A stretch of 64,000 nucleotides of DNA from Siphonodentalium dalli. Its lineage: Eukaryota; Mollusca; Scaphopoda; Gadilida; Siphonodentaliidae. Positions 52,556 through 63,137 of the stretch are shown here, in pieces. Where the stretch lies: NCBI GenBank assembly GCA_032622095.1, contig CP136069.1, positions 7,456,036-7,520,035 of the forward strand, read 5' to 3'. A program made the position numbers and the translations under genes. How positions within the stretch are numbered: position 1 is the first letter of the stretch; each line of letters begins with the position of its first letter. The notes beneath the pieces were generated by a model, which ran no database searches, was not told where the DNA came from, and worked only from the letters and a program-made list of their open reading frames with translations.

Positions 52556-54436
52556 CCTATGCTTCATCATGTAGCTACGAGTTGTAAATTGTTTTTCACA
52601 TATATCACATTCATACGGTCGCACTCTGGAATGAACTCTTTGATGAACTTTCAATTTATTATTTTCTGAGAATCTCTTTGGACACACCTCACATACCAAC
52701 TGCTTCTTTCTATGCACTGTCCTGGTGTGTTTTTTCAACATAACAGGAGTATTGAATATCTTGTCACACGTATCACATTGATAACTGTCTATATTACTAT
52801 GGGCATAGCGTTTATGTTGTCTAAGAATTGAATGATTTTTTAATTTTGTTCCACAAATTTCGCAAACACAATTTTGTCCCTCTGAATGCGTACTTTCTTT
52901 GTGACCTTTCAACTTCTGTTTAGCATTAAACGTCTTCCCACATATATCGCATGTAAATGGAGGCTTAGTGTGGCGTCCATAGTGAGCGTCCATGTGGGTA
53001 TTGTAATCCTTTCTGGATGTTGCCTTGAAATCACACATGTTACATGCGCGCTCGAATGACATATAGCAATCTGGATTGATGTAATTTATATCATTTTTAT
53101 GAGTGTTCTCATGCTCCTTGTAAACTTTTTTGGACGTTGTCGTGAAATCACAAATATTGCATGTGTATACACAGTACTCTGGATTGATAAATTTGATTGT
53201 TATATCATGGGTTTCCATGTGGTCCTTATATAGCAGTTTGGATGTTGCCTTGAAGCCACATATATTGCATGAACACATGAATGAAATATTGGATTCTGGA
53301 TCATGTACTATTGTTGGATAACCTCCTACCATAGGCAAGTTTTTAGTATCAATCACTGGCATCGGCTGTGGAATGGTTGGAGATGGACAGCGGGTACTGT
53401 CTACTGAGAACATTGGCGGTGGCTTGAGGACAATGGAGGATGAGTTGAAATTTAATGGCCAGTTATCATTATCACTCAGAGATTCCTGCACTTTTCCAAC
53501 CACCTTATATAGACTATTTGAATTATTTTGAGGCTGGATGATTGTGGAGGGTATGTTTGGCGGTGTCGAACTCGGTGATGGCTGGATGATTGTGGAGGGT
53601 GTGTTTGGCGGGGTCGAGCTCGATGATGGCTGGATAATAGCGGATGGTATGTTTGGCTGTGTCGAGCTCGATGATGGCTGGATAATAGCGGATGGTATGT
53701 TTGGCTGTGTCGAGCTCGATGATGGCTGGATAATAGCGGATGGTATGTTTGGCTGTGTCGAGCTCGATGATGGCTGGATAATAGCGGATGGTATGTTTGG
53801 CGGTGTCGAGCTCGATGATGGCTGGATAATAGCGGATGGTATGTTTGGCTGCGTCAAACTTGATGATGGTTGGATGATTGTGGAGGGTGTGTTTGGCGGT
53901 GTCGAACTTGATGATGGCTGAATGACTGCAGAGGGTGTGTTTGGCAGTGTCGAACTATTATTAGTTTCTGGTTCCTTCACTTTTAAAACCAACAGACAAA
54001 GAATATTTGAAGCTGAGATTGCACTCATATTCGCTGTTGCCATAGTGATAGCATCTGAAGTAGCACCTCGGTTCCCTAGTGATGAAGTAGGGTCACATTG
54101 ATTGCTTCCTGACTCAGTAGAAACACTTGCAGAGGATATTGTGTTAGGAACTAACATCATTTGCTGGCTCACAGAATGAGATGAGCATATATTTTCTGCA
54201 GATAAACGCTCTTTACACATCCGATCATGGTCAGCTATAACTTCTTGGTAAGATATTCCGCAAGAAAGACAATTTGAAAAATAATCAAGAATTTTGCTAT
54301 TATCAGAAGCCTCAACTTGGAAACATTTCACAGGGATGATGCACTCAGGCGACGCTCCGGTTTTTAAACATTTCACAGGGACGATGCACTCTGATGAAGC
54401 TCCAGTTTTGAAATCTGATCTCTGTGCCGCATCCAT
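52526..54436 (-). CDS. C2H2 zinc-finger protein B, 636 aa, last exon
   Basis: Paralogue of protein A, same layout. Seen: MDAAQRSDFKTG start; a tandem pair of 15-residue units at about 10-40 (KTGASSECIVPVKC / KTGASPECIIPVKC), which A has only once; a CxxC motif (CLSCGISYQE) whose later His is Arg here; nine Pro/Ser repeats of 16 residues at about 160-302 (STQPNIPSAIIQP) against four in A; eight C2H2 fingers at about 387-628. The fingers keep all Cys and His. The linker before finger 7 is HRKKQL where A has TGEKPF, and VRP linkers follow finger 7. Likely nuclear and DNA-binding; no orthologue recognised. The ATG follows the same splice acceptor as in A. The frame is intact, which argues for recent function despite the repeat growth. 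Confidence 0.85.
   Translation of the reverse strand: MDAAQRSDFKTGASSECIVPVKCLKTGASPECIIPVKCFQVEASDNSKILDYFSNCLSCGISYQEVIADHDRMCKERLSAENICSSHSVSQQMMLVPNTISSASVSTESGSNQCDPTSSLGNRGATSDAITMATANMSAISASNILCLLVLKVKEPETNNSSTLPNTPSAVIQPSSSSTPPNTPSTIIQPSSSLTQPNIPSAIIQPSSSSTPPNIPSAIIQPSSSSTQPNIPSAIIQPSSSSTQPNIPSAIIQPSSSSTQPNIPSAIIQPSSSSTPPNTPSTIIQPSPSSTPPNIPSTIIQPQNNSNSLYKVVGKVQESLSDNDNWPLNFNSSSIVLKPPPMFSVDSTRCPSPTIPQPMPVIDTKNLPMVGGYPTIVHDPESNISFMCSCNICGFKATSKLLYKDHMETHDITIKFINPEYCVYTCNICDFTTTSKKVYKEHENTHKNDINYINPDCYMSFERACNMCDFKATSRKDYNTHMDAHYGRHTKPPFTCDICGKTFNAKQKLKGHKESTHSEGQNCVCEICGTKLKNHSILRQHKRYAHSNIDSYQCDTCDKIFNTPVMLKKHTRTVHRKKQLVCEVCPKRFSENNKLKVHQRVHSRVRPYECDICEKQFTTRSYMMKHRKIHHKHVES
53531..53955 (-). 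repeat. Coding minisatellite, nine 48-bp units
   Basis: Plus strand shows GATGATGGCTGGATAATAGC, GGATGGTATGTTTGGC in steps of 48 bp. The central units (53630-53840) are almost identical and encode STQPNIPSAIIQPSSS. Gene A has four units at 32955-33150. Confidence 0.9.
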
Positions 54437-54465
54437 TTTCACTGCTGGAAATACAAAAGATTTTT
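54437..54465 (-). promoter_or_regulatory. 3' splice site before zinc-finger gene B start codon
   Basis: Minus strand TTTTGTATTTCCAG (AG at 54446-54445), then CAGTGAAA and the ATG. A second AG lies three bases further. Confidence 0.65.
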
Positions 54466-55084
54466 ATTATTTGTATTCCTAGTTGAAGGTACAGAATCTG
54501 ATTCGATGGTCTCTATTTCTTGAAATGCCACTTCAATTATCAGAATTGGTTAAAGGTACTCAATCCGATCAGAGGGTCCCCATCTCAACAGATTCCAACA
54601 ACAACAATCCGATCAGAGAGTCCTATATTACTATTTCTTTGGCTTTGGGATTAAAAAATATTTGATTCGAGTCAAAGAACCCATCAAACAAAGCTCAGAG
54701 TCATTAGATATTGATTTTTGAAATTTGTTATGTTCTCGAGATGAGTACTAATAATTGCCTTCAACTGCCGTAATCTGCTCAAGATGTGTACATCAAAACA
54801 CTATTCAAACAGACAAGGATGGATTACTCTAAAATCAAGTGGTAATAATAACGCAATTTTGACGGTGTTCTGGGCCAGAAAGTATTCCCTATAATGAACG
54901 AGAGGTCGATCACGATCGGCAGATGTTTAACCCATACCTTGGCGATAGTGATCAGCTATTTTCAGTTCGGACGCGAAAATCCATAAGCCATAACTCCGTA
55001 CAAAAAACGAGAGGACGATCACGATCGGCAGATGTTAACCCATCCCTTGGCGATAAAAATTTACTATGATCGGAATCATAAATG

Positions 55085-55250
55085 AGAGTTTTGGTGTTGA
55101 ATTATATGAGTATACTGTATGTACTATTATAGACAAATGTACATAACACAAATATTGGAATGTATGGGTCACCGGCATTTATATAAGAGAATGCACTAGT
55201 ACAAGATATGTAATGCTAAACCACCACAGCCTTGAAAAAATGTGAAAGGT
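55085..55250 (+). repeat. Paralogue of 23955-24690 without the GC-rich insertion
   Basis: CGGAATCATAAATGAGAGTT, GAGTATACTGTATG, TACTATTATAGACAAATGTA and GAATGCACTAGTACAAGATA follow each other here. At 23955-24690 the same parts are split by 24006-24549. Confidence 0.65.
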
Positions 55251-56164
55251 GTGACCTGAACATGGAATACTTGGGTTAAGAGAGTCCAAGTCTACTGCTA
55301 ATATCATGTGATGTTTATTGTTGAATCTTTATTTTAAATTAGATACCATAGCCTTCTTTATCAGATTATTTGCACATTGGCATAAGAGACATCAGAAAAT
55401 GATATAGCCTTATCAATAGCTAAGTAGTCCAAAGGCATGGCATAAAATTGGTGAATTGGATTTAATGTTGCTCCAAACAGATTTACAGGTACATGTACAT
55501 AATAAGATTTTGGACCGATTTAAACAAATTTGGTGTGGTGATTCGGGGTACCCATTGGCAGAGTTATAATGGTGTTAGTTTTTCAAACTAAAAAAATTAT
55601 TATTTTTAATTATTTAAAAAAAGGGACACATTGGGAACCTTTTTAATCAACTTGTATCATAATCATCAATATCTAAATGAAAACAAGTGGTCAATCCGGA
55701 CATCACAATATGGTATAGGTACACATAAAAATCAAAATAAATTAATCAATCAATAGGGACAAAGAGTGTGTCAAAATAAACCAATATAAAATGAGACATG
55801 GTATCAGATGAAAGTATCAGGAATGTTGAGATGTGTTAATCTTTAACTACAGAAATCCATGCAAGTGAATGAGGAGAAACCTGGAGATAACAGAAGAATG
55901 ATTAATTGAAATTTAAAATGAGAACATCCCTACAAATGAATAATAGAGTATTCCAATTAAAACTTTAGAACTGAATGGGACAGTCCATTGAATCATGAAT
56001 GGGTACAGCTTCACCACTATCATAGAGCTATGTCCTATAAACAGTGGCTAAAAATAACTAATATTTCAATAAGACATCAGTTCTGCAGTCTCTCAGAACA
56101 CTATCTATGCAGATAAGCTTGCATTACTGGTAGTTAATTGTAATCTACCTGGGTTATCAAAAAC
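55251..56164. other. Non-coding, nothing recognised
   Basis: AT-rich; no gene or repeat borders beyond short similarities (TATAATGGTGTTAGTTTTTC with about 24860). Confidence 0.4.
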
Positions 56165-56730
56165 TCAAATCTGTTCAATTCTTAGTTGAAAAAGGGCCAT
56201 AACTCTGGTATAACAAATCAGATCTAACCCATATTCGAACTCGATCTGTATTTTGAGTTGAGAAACTCACATACAAAATTTGGTTCCTATCAGTTGAAAA
56301 TTTTTTGATTTAACAAAGCATTCGTGAATTCTATGTCAAAGGGCCATAAGTCCATAAAAAAATATCGGATATGTATTTTGGACTGAGCAACTCACATACC
56401 AAATTTGGTTACAGTCAGATAATATTTTTTTGAGTTATGGCAGCATACATGAATTCTAAGTTGAAAAAGGGCCATAACTCCATAAAAAAAACTCGGATCA
56501 AACCCATATTCGAACTAGATCTGTATTTGGTGCTGAGAAATTCATATACAAATTTTTTTTCCGATCAGATAGAAAATATTTCAGTTATCGCACCATGCGT
56601 AAAGTGTCTACAGACAGACAGATAGACAGACGGACGGACGGACTAACGACGAGTGGTCAATCCGGACAACGACACTATGTTTACCATACTATGGTATGGG
56701 TAAACATAAAAATAATAGATTTCTAAAATC
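56165..56730 (+). mobile_element. Satellite-bearing, Helitron-like element F4
   Basis: Three to four units of about 145-160 bp (GGGCCATAACTC at about 56204, a variant at 56341 and again at 56470; ATATTCGAACTCGATCTG, ACATACCAAATTTGGTT), then GACAGACGGACGG at 56620-56642, then a hairpin at about 56678-56706 (GTTTACCATAC, GTATGGGTAAAC) and ATAAAAATAA. Confidence 0.6.
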
Positions 56731-56934
56731 GATATCTAAAAAATCTGAGCTTTGATGGGTGGCTTCCTCGACTTGAATCAAATATTTTTGACCCACGAAG
56801 CCATTGAAACAGTAATTGAGAGGAGTTTTATCGGATTGAGTACCTTTAATCGCCAAAAAAAAAAGCATGGTTTTACAGATTATTCTATACTGGAAACGTT
56901 AATATACCAGGGAACAATCTATGCCCTGTAATAC

Positions 56935-57430
56935 TCTGTGCCAATGCATTCCCTTATATATATATGCAAGTCAACCATAGGTCGCCTCATATATATAAGA
57001 GAATGCATTGGCCTAACAATTGTTCATCATTTGTTATTATTTTTTACAACGTTAATATTTTTTTTCTTGTATTCTTTAACAACTTTATAATTTCACCCAC
57101 ATAGAGCCCCAGACAAACAAGAGGAAATGACACTCAGTACACATGCTTCTATATATGTGTGGGGCTCCCTGCAGGGTTATTGACACTCTGGATGTTTTTT
57201 TTTATTCTTTGTCCTAAACACTGTTATAAAAGAATGTAAGAAAATTTTATTAAAAAAATGATTAACAATTGTTAGGCCAATGCATTCTCTTATAATATAA
57301 GAGAATGCATTGGCCTAACAATTGTTTATCATTTTTTTTTAATAAAATGTTCTTACATTCTTTAAGAATTTTATATATTATGTAGATATATGGTCGACTC
57401 ACATATACAAGAGAATGCATTGGCACAGGG
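56935..57430. mobile_element. Hairpin element with three cassettes, ends decayed
   Basis: Cassettes at about 56938-57013, 57275-57315 (loop missing, CTCTTATAATATAAGAG) and 57380-57425. The central GAGCCCCAGACAAAC/GTGGGGCTCCC hairpin is as in 34981-35425, so it descends from the TGTGACCCGCC type, but neither terminal repeat is preserved. Confidence 0.65.
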
Positions 57431-57559
57431 TCAACCTTGCACTAAACTCAGCCTCCCTTGATGAATTTAGAAATGTGAGTGGAAATGGAGATGGGCATTT
57501 TCAGTGACAGGGAGAATTTAATACAGTTATATCTAAGATGTAAAAAAATTAGACACTTC

Positions 57560-58159
57560 TTAAAGGGGTACTGTACCCAAGATGTTGTTGTTGGTTTCTA
57601 TAATCCCCGAGTCGGAGAATAAGGTAACAACTTTTCCATTTTTTGAAAGTCTGTTGAGTACGAAGTATTGTTACGGATGGCAAATTTACCGGAATGCAAA
57701 AATACAAATTGTCGTTGTCGAGTAATTTTTGTACAGTTTTCAACCAAATGAATCAAATAAACATTATATTATATGCTTAGTAGTCCCATACACTCATTTA
57801 AGTTAGTGTATGGTCACTAGTCAATGAGTGGCTTGGGTTTTCTCCCCGTATAAGCATAATGTTTCAAACGATCGTGTGTGCAATTGTTTTATTAATCCAG
57901 TATCCCTCAATTATAATTTGATTACGTTTTGTACACGGAAATTCCAATTTTAAGAGACACCATTTTATGGCTGGAGCCATAAAATCAATTTATATTAAAT
58001 TATTAACTTTTAAATTATTAAATTTTAAGATAGCCTATTAACCTGAGCGTTTACAGAATACATCTTCGACTCAAATTACTTATATTTCTATATAGTATCG
58101 ATACTAGATCGTTGTTATCACCGGGAATTTATTGAAAATGGCGTACAGTACCCCTTTAA
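57560..58159. mobile_element. TTAA-flanked MITE family E copy 2 (600 bp)
   Basis: TTAA then AGGGGTACTGTACCC at left, GGCGTACAGTACCCCT then TTAA at right. The whole length matches 16286-16864 with scattered differences and small indels. Confidence 0.85.
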
Positions 58160-58227
58160 CCCATTTAATTCTGATGCCCCACAGCGATCCGCACCATGAC
58201 CTGGGACTCCTCTGATATATTCATTGG

Positions 58228-60425
58228 TGGGTGATTCTCAGCGTCACGTATGTTACACTGAACTCAGTTACTGTTTGAAAACTGAACACTGATATCAACC
58301 ATTGTCTAAGTGTCCAGATAGTCAACAGTATATATAATCGTAATAAAATAGCAGATCAGTGGATTGGTGGTGTTAATGTTATAAAATGTTATGCCAAAAC
58401 TGAAGTCTGTCACGTACGTTACATGCAAAAACACACTTTTTCGCAAACTATTGGTGACATTCATTGTTTCTGTGATTTCTGACAACTATATGTCATTTCC
58501 AATCAACTACTATTGACCCAGGCTCAATTTCTTTTGTTTTCAAGAATTAATTTATCTGCAGAGCCTCAAATTGTTCTGCAGTAACTCTCAATTTGTTGTC
58601 ACGTACGTTACATGGAATTGTCACGTACAATACATCTTCAAGTCATGGACAATGTTTTCATGAAAATAGCTTTATAATGCAGACATTTATTTGTGAAATT
58701 ATTTTATTACCACATTTATGTTAAATTTTAATACAAAAAATGATTATCCAGAGAATGACAAATCCAAATTCTTTCAAATGGTATAACAGTAAATAGACAC
58801 TCTTTTTTGAGAGTGTCTATTTGCTTTTATACCATATATGTAAAATAATGTAAGTATAATAAAATGAATCATGTCTGGGGTAAGGGAAGTTGTGTAGATA
58901 TAGTTGATAGAAACACACTCTTTCGTCCTCACTGCCTTTTTCAATGGCAATATAGCTACTAGTATATATGTACATATTAAATGTGTCTATGCATTGTATA
59001 TAAGTATAGTTTGATTATCTTAAGAAATCTAAGATTGAAAATTTTCAACCGATTTTTGTGAATGTCTTGCTGAAAACATAAATTTTCTAAATCCTAAGCC
59101 AATGGTATTGCATATTTGGGTGAAGTATATATATCTTTTCCTATGTTCATTTAAAAATAATATCAGTAATAAATCTACCACGGGCCACTTTACAGATAAT
59201 ATGCTAAGTTATAACAGTAAATTACACCAATAAAATAATTCCCATATTCACTAAAATTGTGCAGATATCCTATATTTATTCATCCCTTAACCCTTTCATG
59301 ACAGGAGCTGCGCTGGTGAAAAAATTCAACCACATACATGTACCACAATGTTTATTGATTCCACCACAATGTCAGCTCTTTGATATACAAGGCCACTGTC
59401 CTAATAAATAGCACTGGAAATAATAGTCATAGAATTGAAGGGTTAATTTGACATGCACATCTATATGGAATTGCTACACTTCTGCTGAAATATTGCTACA
59501 TTGTGTATGTGTTATGCTGTAGTACAGCTGTACTGTATGAAATTTTAATTGGGAGAAATGCTAACCAACTATTAGGCAGTTCCTGGAACTCTGGGTATTA
59601 ACTGAACAGTAAGAAGTAACTGGCCTTCTGCCTTTTAATAAATCATAAAACATGTTTGTTTCACCATGCATGTCTGGAACAACTGATTTCAAGAGATTGC
59701 ACAAATCTACCTATAACCACTAGAGCTAATGTATATAGCCAATCTGCTGGTAAACAATGGAGATGTAGATGTTAAATCATGTAGCTGAAGTGCTTCTGCT
59801 GGTAGAAGCATCAGAGTATAGAACAGAAGGGGCAATTGATGTGTAGTTGCAATAAATTAAAATGTAACGTACGTGACGTCACGTGCGTTACATAACTTAT
59901 AGCGTATTTAAGAGTTTTTACCTACCGCAAGAACACTTTTGATTAATCGTCATAATTTTTCAATCCATTTACTACATACAATAATGCAACTGTTATATTC
60001 CTTTACATAGTTTTCGTGTAATGATAATACTAAACAGTTCATTTTTGTCACGTACGTTACAGTTAAATTCATAAGGTGTATTGTGTCATATCAAGAAATT
60101 GATGCACTGTTCTTGGAAGTAGTATGTTTGTTTATAGTTTTGACTACTCAAACAATATAAAATTAGATAAAACTATGGCCTAGTGTATATTAGCAACTAT
60201 TTTTTCATAACACTAATTTAGAATTAGATTTTCACAAATATTGAGACTTTTTGTCTCATGTGTCCCACATGCATAACAAGAAATATAATGGCAATCTGGA
60301 ATAAAATTTAAATTTTCCAAACAAATGAGAGTCTTCGCAAACAAATTAAAAAAAATCACAATCTTAGGACATATGCAAATTTTTACTCTTCTGGTTGACA
60401 TTTTTTGAGAATCACCCATAGTGAC
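58228..60425. mobile_element. Region with recurring GTCACGTACGTTACA, putative element of about 2.2 kb
   Basis: GGGTGATTCTCA at about 58230 and TGAGAATCACCC at about 60406 are inverted, a possible 12-bp terminal repeat. Between them GTCACGTACGTTACA or close variants occur at about 58235, 58410, 58598, 58619, 59865-59893 (two face to face) and 60046. Inside are a hairpin TAGACACTCTTTTTTGAGAG at about 58793 and a lone CCCTTTCATG end (TTAA at 59288). No frame longer than about 70 codons. Confidence 0.45.
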
Positions 60426-60429
60426 TACT

Positions 60430-61225
60430 ATGAAAATAAAAGGTCGCAGACCACATGTCCCCCGACTCGAGTGGTAAACTTCATGATTGGATTTGTTAGA
60501 AGGATACTATTTGCAACAATGTTATACAGTATATAGATGTTGCAAACCACCGCAAAATTTCTTGGACAAATTTCTTGGACAAAACAACCCGATGAACAAA
60601 CGCATGCAAACGCGAAAAAAATGATATTTTTGTATTAGCTATATAGATGTTGCAAATCACCAACATGTTAGGAACAATATCCCATAGTTTCAAATCTCTA
60701 CATTTAAAACTGTAGGAGGAGTTGATTACACCATGAAGGTACCCAATCTCATCCAAAAGGCAAAAATGTTCCAAATTTTCTAAGTCGAAAACCCCCAAAA
60801 ATATGGAAAAAATGATATTTTTTATTAGCTATATAGATGTTGCAAATCACCAACATGTTAGGAACAATATCCCAGAGTTTCAAATCTCTACATTTAAAAC
60901 TGTAGGAGGAGTTGATTACACCATGAAGGTACCCAATCTCATCCAAAAGGCAAAAATGTTCCAAATTTTCTAAGTCGAAAACCCCCTCAAAAATATGGAA
61001 AAAATTATATTTTTGATTAGCTATATAGATGTTGCAAATCACCAACATGTTAGGAACAATATCCCAGAGTTTCAAATCTCTGCGTTTAAAACTGTAGGAG
61101 GAGTTGATTACACCATGAAGGTACCCAATCTCGGACGCACGGACACACGGACTGACGGACGCACGGACGGACGAGGGTCATTTCTATAGTCCTCCGACGG
61201 AAACGTCGGGGGACAATAATGTATA
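60430..61225 (+). mobile_element. Satellite-bearing, Helitron-like element F5
   Basis: Three units of about 190 bp (TTAGCTATATAGATGTTGCA at about 60636, 60827, 61018; ACTGTAGGAGGAGTTGATTA; CATGAAGGTACCCAATCTC), then GGACGCACGGACACACGGAC and GACG repeats at 61132-61172, then a hairpin at 61189-61213 (GTCCTCCGACG, CGTCGGGGGAC) and AATAA. The start carries GTCCCCCGACTCG, similar to the hairpin. Confidence 0.65.
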
Positions 61226-61317
61226 TATTGCTCTATGTTTGTACATATTTAACAATACATGTACATATACCCGGCATTAGCGATGAGGTAGGGCCACGGG
61301 AATTAATATATGTACAA

Positions 61318-61400
61318 TTAAAGGTACGCTATCCAATCCAATGGTGCCCATTTTAAAACAACATTTTAGAAATACCACTTCAGCCTTGTGACACAGAACT
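61318..61400 (+). mobile_element. Family D left-end fragment
   Basis: TTAAAGGTACGCTATCCAAT and AAATACCACTTCAGCC. The sequence before it (CCGGCATTAGCGATGAGGTA) matches that before the fragment at 34555. Confidence 0.5.
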
Positions 61401-61479
61401 ACCATATTTGAGGTCATACAACTCAATAATTTGATATCCATATGCCCTGTATTTCTCATAACCTCTTACGTATACTAGG

Positions 61480-62470
61480 TTAAATGCACTGTGCTAGAAT
61501 TGCTAAACACATATGTGCCATAATCAACTTATGGCCCTATGAATCCTTTGTATTGACTCTTTTCCAAAAATGCCATTTTGGACTGTTTTTGTGGTGTTTT
61601 TGTCCATTTTAAAGTTTTTTGTGTGCACAAATAGTAAACAACAATGAATACAATTAGTGTTTAATGTGTAAAATCATTTGAACATTCCTCTGAAACACTT
61701 AGTGTTGGGAAAATATGATTACATTGGTTATGTCGATCAACACTCACTGGATTTCACATATTTTTCAAGAAACTGACTCCAAATTTGAATGTTGATAATG
61801 GGGTAAGTTAAATCACGAAGGCTATGATCTTGTCACCATATTCTAGTCATTGGAGACAAAGGGATGCTTTATTCCAGTTTGTGCAGCTTATTCTTGCTGG
61901 TAAACAGTTTAGTACTTTAATAATTATTAGATGTTTATTTAGAACTTTTATCAGCATGTTTTATAGAACCAGCCCGAAATAATGATTCGCCATTGAGTTA
62001 CAACAAAAATGATCATAGCTCTAAATATGAACATCAAAACAGGAAGCAGTTTACTCTGTATGAAAGAATAAGGTTTGCAGGAGCTGGTGATGTTTAAGTT
62101 TTATGCATCAATGTCCATATTTTCTAGATTTTGTCAATATAGTTTCCCCGACCCCATTTTTCAGATATAAATGAGATATTCAAATTTGGAATCAGTTTCC
62201 AGAAAAATTAGTGAAATTCAGTGACTTTCATTGACATATCCATCATAAGGCATTTATTTCAACGCTAAAGTGTTTCAGGAGGAAAATTCAAATGATTTTG
62301 CACATTAAACATACATTGTTTTTACAATTTATACACAAAAACCTTTAAAAATGAACAAAAAACGCCCCAAAAATGGCATTTTTAGATGAGTCAATTCTGA
62401 AGATTAATAGGGCCATAATTTGCATTTCTATACCATGATTTGGGAAATTCCTTTACAATGTGTTTAACAA
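61480..62470. repeat. Large inverted repeat, arms of about 300 bp
   Basis: CCAAAAATGCCATTTT, AATCATTTGAA, CCTCTGAAACACTTAG, CACTGGATTTCAC and CTCCAAATTTGAATGTTGAT at left have complements at right (AAAATGGCATTTTT, TTCAAATGATTTTGCACATT, AAAGTGTTTCAGGAGG, GTGAAATTCAGTG, ATTCAAATTTGGA). TTATGGCCCTA pairs with TAGGGCCATAA further out. A 330-bp centre has no recognised gene. Outer ends are not sharply defined. Confidence 0.7.
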
Positions 62471-63137
62471 TATATACTTAAGTTACTATGAGAAAGACGG
62501 AGAATATGGATATATAATTATTGATTTGTATGACATCAAATATGCTATTTCATCATGCCGGTTCTGGACCACAGGCAAATTTGGTGGAACACACATTTTG
62601 TTTAAGAATATTTTTGTCCTCTCAATCATAGATGCATAAAGAAATCATATTTTTGCACAACCTAGAGAGGAAATGACTAAATCAACAAGGAATCCCTTCA
62701 TTTTACTCTATTTTTAAAAATACAATACCAAAAAAAACATATATTGCATGAATCCGGTACATTTTTCCTCCACTAGGCATTTTGTAACAGTGTTACAAGT
62801 GTTACAAATGATTTAAAGTCCCAGTAGAAAACCGCAGCCTATTTTGAGAAATTGAGCCTCCGAAATTAGACAAACTCCAAATTTTGGAGGCACTTAAACT
62901 CAAAATATAGTGAATGTATCTCAGAAAGCTTTTCTGTTCTGTAATCAGGGTTGTGCACTCTACACAATGGATATATAAATGGAAGGACATGTGAAAGGAA
63001 TTTTTTTTATAAACATCCTTAAAAAGTTATAAAATGAGTAGGCCCTATTTTACAAAATTTTGACAAATTTATTTCACAAAATTCATCAATTTCCATAAAT
63101 GCACTGGACTATTATTCATAATCATAGGAGAATATTC
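62471..63137. other. Non-coding, nothing recognised
   Basis: AT-rich with runs of A and T. GTAACAGTGTTACAAGTGTTAC near 62785 is a small repeat. No gene. Confidence 0.4.

Larger units (their letters stand above)
54550..56849. mobile_element. Family D element, two halves separated by about 1.8 kb
   Basis: The left half starts TTAAAGGTACTCAATCCGAT at 54550 and runs to about 54885. The right half starts about 56705 and ends GGATTGAGTACC then TTTAA at 56844-56849. Their inner ends fit each other (CTAAAATCAAGTGG-TAATAATAACG and AATAGATTTCTAAAATCGAT as in 909-1396). Between them lie a duplicated CGATCACGATCGGCAGATGT (54910 and 55023), the paralogue of 23955-24690, and element F4. Confidence 0.5.

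Noticed and set aside
7795..59297. TTAACCC motifs as interstitial telomere repeats
   Set aside because: They occur singly at the borders of inverted-repeat elements and continue as CCCTTT, so they are transposon ends with TTAA target sites.
60496..61075. Minus-strand frames with repeated KLWDIVPNMLVICNIYI peptide
   Set aside because: Produced by the 190-bp tandem units of element F5; period and frame shift between units and no domain is present.
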